A stretch of DNA of 18,444 nt from Euryarchaeota archaeon UBA486 (GTDB taxonomy: Archaea > Thermoplasmatota > Poseidoniia > Poseidoniales > Poseidoniaceae): contig DAET01000009.1 of the NCBI GenBank assembly GCA_002497765.1, positions 1 through 18,444 on the forward strand, read 5' to 3'. Each line of letters begins with the position of its first letter. Within the stretch, counting starts at the first letter, position 1. This document shows positions 1-5,800 of the stretch, piece after piece. A program made the position numbers and the translations under genes. Under the pieces are notes generated by a model. That model was not told the DNA's origin, ran no database searches, and worked only from the letters and a program-made list of their open reading frames with translations.

Positions 1-170
1 CAATGCTGGGTAGCCACGCCCTGAAGGATAAGAGCTGAAAGCATCTAAGCTCGAAGCCACCCCAAAGACGAGACACCTCAGAACGCTCGTAAAAGACGAG
101 ATGATAGACTGCGGATGTAAGTACGAAGCTTCGGCGACGTATTCAGTCCAGCAGCACTAATGTTCGAGCA
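1..170 (+). rRNA. 23S ribosomal RNA, 3' end (partial)
   Basis: This is the last ~170 nt of a large-subunit rRNA whose 5' part lies outside the window. The stretch at 31-59 (GCTGAAAGCATCTAAGC) is the near-universal domain VI motif close to the 3' end of 23S rRNA, and GCACTAATG at 154-162 matches the conserved terminal segment seen in bacterial and archaeal 23S genes. No open reading frame competes here. The exact mature 3' end cannot be fixed from sequence alone; I place it just before a run of seven T at 173-179. The partner of the terminal processing stem would lie upstream of the window. 5S rRNA follows on the same strand. Confidence 0.93.
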
Positions 171-280
171 TCTTTTTTTCGTGTTGTATCGTAACCGCAC
201 CATGAGTGCCCTTCGTCTAAAAGTTCATGCCAATTCAATTTGCGACGCTCCGTCGCAACCTATCCGATTCGAAAAGAGAT
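171..280 (+). other. 23S-5S spacer with T7 run and short hairpin
   Basis: This spacer of about 110 nt has no tRNA. It holds a T7 run (173-179) just after the 23S end and a perfect 7-bp hairpin, TGCGACG/CGTCGCA, at 241-247 and 251-257 with a 3-nt loop. A weak TATA-like box, TCTAAAAG, lies at 216-223, which would put a start near 245-250. Two readings are possible: a processed spacer of a joint 23S-5S precursor, or a 23S terminator followed by a separate 5S promoter. The sequence does not decide between them. Confidence 0.5.
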
Positions 281-402
281 GGGTGCACGGTCACAGCGAA
301 GGTGTTTACCTGGTCCCATTCCGAACCCAGAAGTCAAGCCCTTCTGCGTCTCTCCCATTACTGTGGTACGAGAGTCCACGGGAAAGGAAGTCACTGTGCC
401 CC
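281..402 (+). rRNA. 5S ribosomal RNA
   Basis: The gene is about 122 nt long. The core CCCATTCCGAACCCAGAAGT at 323-342 is the conserved 5S loop-B/helix-III motif (consensus CCCATYCCGAACTCGGAAGT), followed by CAAGCCCTTCTGCG and a loop-E/helix-IV region. The ends pair as GGG(U)GCAC with GTGCCCC to form helix I. Outside the mature ends the pairing continues: AAAAGAGA at 272-279 can pair with TCTCTTTT at 403-410, giving a long precursor stem interrupted by two unpaired U. It is followed by a terminator-like hairpin at 443-476. It sits on the same strand as 23S and about 110 nt downstream. Ends are set from pairing and may be off by a few bases. Confidence 0.93.
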
Positions 403-442
403 TCTCTTTTCACCTCGGGTTCCTCGACCCGCAAGGGCGCTT

Positions 443-476
443 AAGGCCGGACCTCCGTTGGAGGCCGGCCTTTTTT
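443..476 (+). terminator. Hairpin plus T6 terminator after 5S rRNA
   Basis: A strong stem, AAGGCCGG paired with CCGGCCTT, encloses an inner stem CCTCC/GGAGG with a small GTT-type loop, and runs straight into TTTTTT (471-476). It lies about 40 nt after 5S and before the aIF6 gene, where the rRNA transcript would be expected to stop. A smaller hairpin CGGGT/ACCCG precedes it at 416-431. Archaeal RNA polymerase mainly needs the U tract; the hairpin is a bonus. Confidence 0.75.
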
Positions 477-539
477 GCGTTCAGGCAACCCCACCAACAC
501 CACGTTTTAGAACTCCAAGACCGAGGTCGTGATGAGCCC

Positions 540-1202
540 ATGCCAATAGACACGGTCGATATTTTTGGAAGCGACCAAGTGGGCATCCATTTGGCCAGTG
601 TTGGCAACGTTCTCTTTCACCCTCCCGAACTTCCGGCCCCCACCGTTGAGGCCTTTGAAACGTGCCTTGGACTCGAACTGCACCCGATCTCCATCGGTGG
701 TTCCAGCCTTGTTGGTGCCCTCGTGTGCGGCAACAGCAAGGGCATTGCTGTTGCAGACATCGCAACGGAGGGTGATATCGACCAACTCACGGCCTTTGGT
801 GACGTGGTGGTCATGGAAGGCGGCGTCAACACCGCTGGAAATCTCCTCGTTGTGAACGAACAGGGAGCCATTGCTTCACCGAGCATTCCTCACGAAGGTC
901 TCGAGATTCTCGCCGAGGTGCTGGCCGTTGATGTCGCTGCGACCACCGTGGCCGGCCAAGATGTGGTGGGAAGTTTGGCCGTCGCCAACGACCAGGGTGT
1001 CCTTTTGCACCCGGATGTCACGCCCGATGAGGCGCTGCTCATTGAGGAAGTCCTCGGCGTCAAGCCGATGGTCGGAACCGTTTCGTTTGGCTCACCCTAC
1101 GTGGGTGCAGGCGTGTGTGCATCCAACACAGGTGCCATCAGCGGCACCCAAACAACAGGACCTGAACTCAATCGTATCGAAGACGCCCTTGGGTTCCTCT
1201 GA
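540..1202 (+). CDS. eif6: Translation initiation factor 6 (aIF6)
   Basis: This 220-residue protein matches the usual aIF6 length. aIF6 binds the 50S subunit (L14/sarcin-ricin face) and blocks joining with 30S, acting in ribosome biogenesis and anti-association. The internal pseudo-repeats of the pentein-like fold are visible: GGSSLVGALVCGNSKGIAV, then GQDVVGSLAVANDQGVLLHPD, then GTVSFGSPYVGAGVCASNTGAI, and the C-terminal TTGPELNRIEDALGF typical of the family. The frame stays open upstream to position 240, but that stretch crosses 5S rRNA and its terminator, so I start at ATG 540, where IFGSDQVGIHLASV begins the family N-terminus. A GAGGT lies 12 nt upstream. A TTTTAG box at 505-510 could be the promoter, giving a very short leader. 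purC follows 57 nt downstream. Confidence 0.93.
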   Translation: MPIDTVDIFGSDQVGIHLASVGNVLFHPPELPAPTVEAFETCLGLELHPISIGGSSLVGALVCGNSKGIAVADIATEGDIDQLTAFGDVVVMEGGVNTAGNLLVVNEQGAIASPSIPHEGLEILAEVLAVDVAATTVAGQDVVGSLAVANDQGVLLHPDVTPDEALLIEEVLGVKPMVGTVSFGSPYVGAGVCASNTGAISGTQTTGPELNRIEDALGFL

Positions 1203-1259
1203 ATCAGCCCATCGTGGCGGGATGAAATGTTCAAAGGCTGATTTCAAAGGTTAGGTTAC
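1203..1259 (+). promoter_or_regulatory. aIF6-purC intergenic region with alternative stems
   Basis: This 57-nt gap holds two stems that exclude each other: AATCAGCC (1202-1209) with GGCTGATT (1236-1243), and TGAAAT (1223-1228) with ATTTCA (1241-1246). A direct repeat TTCAAAGG occurs at 1230-1237 and 1243-1250. No clear TATA box and only a weak Shine-Dalgarno (AGGTT) are seen, so purC may be transcribed together with aIF6. A regulatory role is inference only. Confidence 0.35.
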
Positions 1260-2165
1260 ATGGGAGAAATGCTCTACCAAGGCAAAGTCAAGCAAGTATG
1301 GTCGACCGACGATGAGGACATCTACGAGTTTCGATTCACGAATCAGATTTCGGTTTTTGACCAGATCATTCCTTCCTTGATTCCTCGTAAGGGTGAATCG
1401 CTCAACCGTACCACGGCGCACTGGTTCAAACTCATTGAAGAAGCTGGCATCTGCAAAACGCACTTGATTGAGGTGAATGCTCCCGACCGATGTTTGGTTC
1501 GTAAGGTCAAGGTCATCAAAGAGCCAGGCGCCATCCCTCGGGACATGGAATGGGTGTTCGTGCCGCTCGAAGTCATCGTTCGCCACTACCTCTCGGGTTC
1601 CGCTTGGCGTCGCTTCCAACGTGGAGAATTGACTGCTGAAGCCCTTGGTGTGGCTCCAGATTGTAAGTACGGTGTGAAACTCTCCCAACCCTTCGTCGAG
1701 GTGACCACCAAGTTCGAGACCTTTGACCGAAACATCGGCCGAGAGGAAGCCCTCGAAATCTCCAACATTACAGACGAAGAGTACGAGAAGATCGTGGCAG
1801 CTGCGCTGGCCATTGACGAGATCATTGAGCGAGAAGCGGCCAAGAACGGTCTTATTCACGTGGACGGAAAGAAAGAATTCGCCCTTGGTACCAACCGTGA
1901 GGTCGTGCTGGTCGACACGTTCGGCACCCTCGATGAAGACCGTTGGTGGGACGCTGAAGCCTACGCCAACGGTGAGTGCATTGAACTGTCCAAGGAATTC
2001 GTTCGCTCCCACTACATCGAGACCGGTCATCAAGCCAACCTTCAGACGGCTCGAGACGCCGGTACGGAAGAGCCTCCCATTCCCGCGCTTCCACAATCGG
2101 TCATCGACGAAACAGCAGCGCTCTACGCGTCAATGTACGAGCGCCTGACATCGCAGGATTTCTGA
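1260..2165 (+). CDS. purC: SAICAR synthase (PurC)
   Basis: Phosphoribosylaminoimidazole-succinocarboxamide synthase condenses CAIR with aspartate, using ATP, to give SAICAR in de novo IMP synthesis in the cytoplasm. At 301 residues it has the length of the longer archaeal/eukaryotic-like PurC class. Visible family motifs are LYQGKVKQVW near the N-terminus (nucleotide-binding loop), SVFDQIIPSLIPRKGESLN (residues 31-49), PLEVIVRHYLSGSAW (102-116), LIHVDGKKEFALG (198-210) and VLVDTFGTLDEDRWW (216-230), followed by SKEFVR. The ATG at 1260 gives the expected N-terminus. No other pur gene is adjacent. The stop codon lies one base from the stop of the convergent gene on the other strand. Confidence 0.96.
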   Translation: MGEMLYQGKVKQVWSTDDEDIYEFRFTNQISVFDQIIPSLIPRKGESLNRTTAHWFKLIEEAGICKTHLIEVNAPDRCLVRKVKVIKEPGAIPRDMEWVFVPLEVIVRHYLSGSAWRRFQRGELTAEALGVAPDCKYGVKLSQPFVEVTTKFETFDRNIGREEALEISNITDEEYEKIVAAALAIDEIIEREAAKNGLIHVDGKKEFALGTNREVVLVDTFGTLDEDRWWDAEAYANGECIELSKEFVRSHYIETGHQANLQTARDAGTEEPPIPALPQSVIDETAALYASMYERLTSQDF

Positions 2166-2166
2166 G

Positions 2167-2853
2167 TCAGCGGTGCGTGCGCAGCGCCAGACCGACCCTG
2201 CGTCGTTCGGCAGCCTTGAGAAGCGTTGTGAAATGCTTGGCTACGTCGGCCACGCCGCCGTCCAATGGCTCGTCGTAAGATGCGGTCCATGCTCGGCTCG
2301 CGAGGTTCTTCCGTAGTTGACGTACTTCTTCTGCTCGCAAAAAACCATGAATCTGCATCCCACCAAATCCGTCCTCGAATCGGAGATGACCTCGTCGCTG
2401 CTCTTCGCACCCGAACGCGAGTTGCTCGAGTTGCTCAATGATTTCATCATAGATACTCTGGCCGTCGTGGTCGGTGATGCTTCGGTTTGGACGAATGAAT
2501 TCCAGCAGGTAGCCAAGGGCTGAACCATTGCCGAATGGGAAGCGCCCAAAGCGTTCCCTCGTCATGGTTTCACCCAGCGGCAGTGGGCGACCGTCATTGG
2601 TGAGTTCAACGCATGATGTGAACAGGATCGTCGCAGGGTCCCACTGGATGGATGAGTAAGAAGCTGGGTTTTGAATGCCTTGCTGCGTCAAACGCAGATG
2701 GAGATCTGGTTCGGCCTCTACGAGGTTGGTCCAACCTTCTTCATCGCCCTCCATGGCCCCTTCAATGGCCGTCATGACCCGGGATGCGAGGTCCCCGTTG
2801 AACGCATCAAGCGTGAAGAACGCTGTCGTGGATGCTTGAGTCGCCTCGTCCAT
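2167..2853 (-). CDS. Hypothetical protein downstream of the giant surface protein
   Basis: I do not recognise this 228-residue protein. It is soluble, with no signal peptide, membrane segment or cysteine cluster, is acidic in the N-terminal two thirds and basic at the C-terminus (KAAERRRVGLALRTHR). It has a QLEQLAFGCEEQRRGHLRFEDGF-type segment and a predicted helical C-terminal part. The frame is also open to a GTG at 2904, which would overlap the end of the surface-protein gene by 14 nt. I prefer the ATG at 2853 because a GGAG lies 9 nt upstream while the GTG has no ribosome-binding site. It is almost certainly co-transcribed with the surface-protein gene and may act with it at the cytoplasmic face, but nothing in the sequence proves this. 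Confidence 0.75.
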   Translation of the reverse strand: MDEATQASTTAFFTLDAFNGDLASRVMTAIEGAMEGDEEGWTNLVEAEPDLHLRLTQQGIQNPASYSSIQWDPATILFTSCVELTNDGRPLPLGETMTRERFGRFPFGNGSALGYLLEFIRPNRSITDHDGQSIYDEIIEQLEQLAFGCEEQRRGHLRFEDGFGGMQIHGFLRAEEVRQLRKNLASRAWTASYDEPLDGGVADVAKHFTTLLKAAERRRVGLALRTHR

Positions 2854-2890
2854 GCCTGTTGGCTCCACCACAGCGAGATAAGGACTTGCA

Positions 2891-5800
2891 TCACTCGTTG
2901 CCACCGAAGAACTTCTTCATTCGGTCCTCGATGCTACCTTCTCGTTCATTCTGATCGTCCCCACCCATTTCTTGGCGGAGGCTTGCAAGCCGGCCGCTTG
3001 CAGTCTCATCAACGGGTTCTGGTGCAGTCTCAACGTCGTCAAACACCTCGATCATCGGCTGAGATTCTTCTGAATGCATGTCATCTTCAATCGCCGGTTC
3101 TTCGGCCGGTGTCGTGTCAATTTCCAACTGCATATCGTCCTCTTCTACTGGCGCTTCCGAGTTTGATTCCTTATCCACATGCTGTTCGGGTTTTGCCCGC
3201 TTTTCCTTCTGCTTGGTTGGTGGTGTCTCAATTGGCTTCTTTCCTCCGAATTGAACAGCTCCCAACAACCATGCGATCGCCACCATTAAACCAGCCACAC
3301 CGATGATCCATCCGATGTCGCTTGAGGACACAGCGAGAATGTTGGCGGGTTTGTAATATGTGCTCATGGTGTCGTCTTCGGGGTTGTCATCAATGTCAAA
3401 CGGCAGGCTACAAGCAAGCGTGGCGGACACCTTTTCGTCCCGTTCGATGCTGTCTGGGTTCTTGATTTGAATCACCGGTGCGAATTCTGCATAGGCGACA
3501 TCGACGATGTAGGTTGTCGACCACCCGCCTTCGGCCTCCACCAGCAGCTCACAAACGGCATCTTCGAGGAGGCCGTAGCCGCTGCGCTTGATACCGATGT
3601 TGATGTCGCCGTTGCTCGTGAGCGAACTGATACCTACATTCCAACCCTGTTCCCGTGCAACCACGGATGTTTGAATGTCGGCAAGGTTTCGTCCATATTG
3701 GTCGTAGCCAGTCAACATCACATCGAAGACCCCCGGGTCGGGGTCCCATCCGGTGAGGGTGATGTTCAACGTCTTTTCTTGCCCTGCTGCCACAACGAGA
3801 CTCTCTTCCTCGATCTCGATGCGTTCACCAATGGAATTCACCAAGGTGAACACCGCTCGGAGGTCCTCCGTTGCCCCCGCCGTGAGAACACAGGTGGCCG
3901 CCGTCCCCTCCAATTCAGCTTGCCCGAGGCCATCGAATGCATCATCGAGGAATTGGCATGCAATGCTTGAATCGGGGTATTGTCGGGCGACGACATAGAT
4001 GGAGAGGTTCCCCTCTTCGCCTTCGATTGACCATGTCAGCAGGTATTCTCCACTGGAGGATGGCTGGATGAACGACACGGTTTGGGATGTCGCTTCCACG
4101 TTTAGTGGACCACCAAACGCGACGGTTTCACCACCATCTCCTGAAACCAAAACAGACTGTTCGGTTCCGAGGTAGGCATCAACGATGGGGGAGCTGGAGA
4201 AGGAAACATGGCTGTACTCAACCTCAATGCTGTGGCTCTGAGCCCCGAGCAGTGGATGATTGACGTTGATGGTCAGCAACATCCGCTGTTGGTTCCAGTC
4301 GCTTGCAGGAACGAGGCTCATGGGAATGCCAGCGACTTCTCCGGGAGCGAGGATCATCTGGCTGCCTTGTTGCGTTGACCAACCTTCAGGGAGACCGTCA
4401 AGGTCCACGGTGAGCATGGCGATGTCGTTGCCTTGATTTTCGATCCAAGCCGTCGGGTATCCACCTTGCTCGTTGACGCTCCAGACGCCTCGGTGGTCAA
4501 CGACGATGTTTGGTGATGCACCTACTCTGACTGGGATCTCCTCCACGACCAAGCCGCTGGTATCGTTACCCGTGATTCGAATGCGTAGGACGCCCACTTC
4601 CCCAGCGATGGCGTTTTCCGGGGGTTGAACATGAACATCAAACGAACTGATGGCATAGGGTGCCACTTCCGGCACGCTTTCAGGAAGTGTGATGTTCCAG
4701 CCAGCACCTGCTTTTGCAAAGTAGGGCTGTTCGTAGGCGTTCCCCGTATGGACCAGTGTGAACGTGAGGTTCTCACCCTCCGGATCGACTTCGAGGTCGG
4801 CGTTGGTCAAATTCAGTTTCCAACCGGATACAGCATCCACCTCGATGGAGAGCGCGGTTTCGTCGAGAACATAGCCGTTGGCAACGTGATGCAAACTGAT
4901 GTTCACCGACGAGGTGGCCCATGCGGTTTGTGGTACCACCACTGAGAAGATCAATTCCGTCGTGCCGTTGACGGCGACGGTGGTGGTTTCCACCGCCGCA
5001 GCGTCCCATGTGGAGACATCGTTTCCAAACGGATGCTGGTGGAGTTCTGGTTGGAGGGTGAGTGCATCAGCAGCGTTGCCAAGGTTGGTGAGGTTGAACC
5101 CGAACTCCAACGTTTGGCCGGGCGCTCCAATCACCGAGGTGGCGTTGATGGCCAACACCGACCACTCGTGGCTTTGTGCCGCTTGGACCTCAACGCTGAC
5201 CACATCGTGTATGTTTTCACCGCCGAGCGAGGTCCATGTGAAATCAAGGAAAAAGGGTGTCAGAGCCGGAATTTCTGACGAGAGCACGACATCAACCGTA
5301 CCAATTCCCGTTGACAGGGCTCCCAAGGTTTTCTGCGGGTCGTAGTAAGTGAACAACACCTCTGGTGCCGTGGATTCACCGACGCTGCGTGCTGCCGCAC
5401 TGAGCAAGAACGTGTCCTCTCCGTTCCCTGGGTTTTCGAGCGAGAGCAAGAAACGATGGGCTTCACTGACGTTGAGGGAAATGGGTTGGCCTGGCGTGGT
5501 CGTCGTTGGTTCAATTACGTCCACGCTGGCTCTGAATATTTGCAGCACGTGAAGGCTGATGTTGAACTCAGCATCAGCGTCGGCAGCGTCGGTTGCGGCG
5601 AAGGTGTGGCGTTTTGGGACGGCGTTGGGTGGAAGTTGGAGGGTCAACTCTCCGGTGAACACGTTCCCTGCAGTCCCTTGCGCCACCAGGTTTGTTCCGT
5701 TGATGCTGAGGTCGCCGTTGGTCGTCCACATCCAATCGGTCTCAAGCATGCCCATGCCATTCATGCTCCATGTGGCTGCGCCCGACGTCGGGATGATGCC

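Noticed and set aside
240..539. In-frame N-terminal extension of aIF6 by 100 codons
   Set aside because: It runs through 5S rRNA and its terminator and has no family similarity; the aIF6 N-terminus fits ATG 540.
529..560. GTGATGA as a possible C box of a C/D guide RNA
   Set aside because: No D box (CTGA) or paired C'/D' boxes lie at a suitable distance, and it overlaps the aIF6 start.
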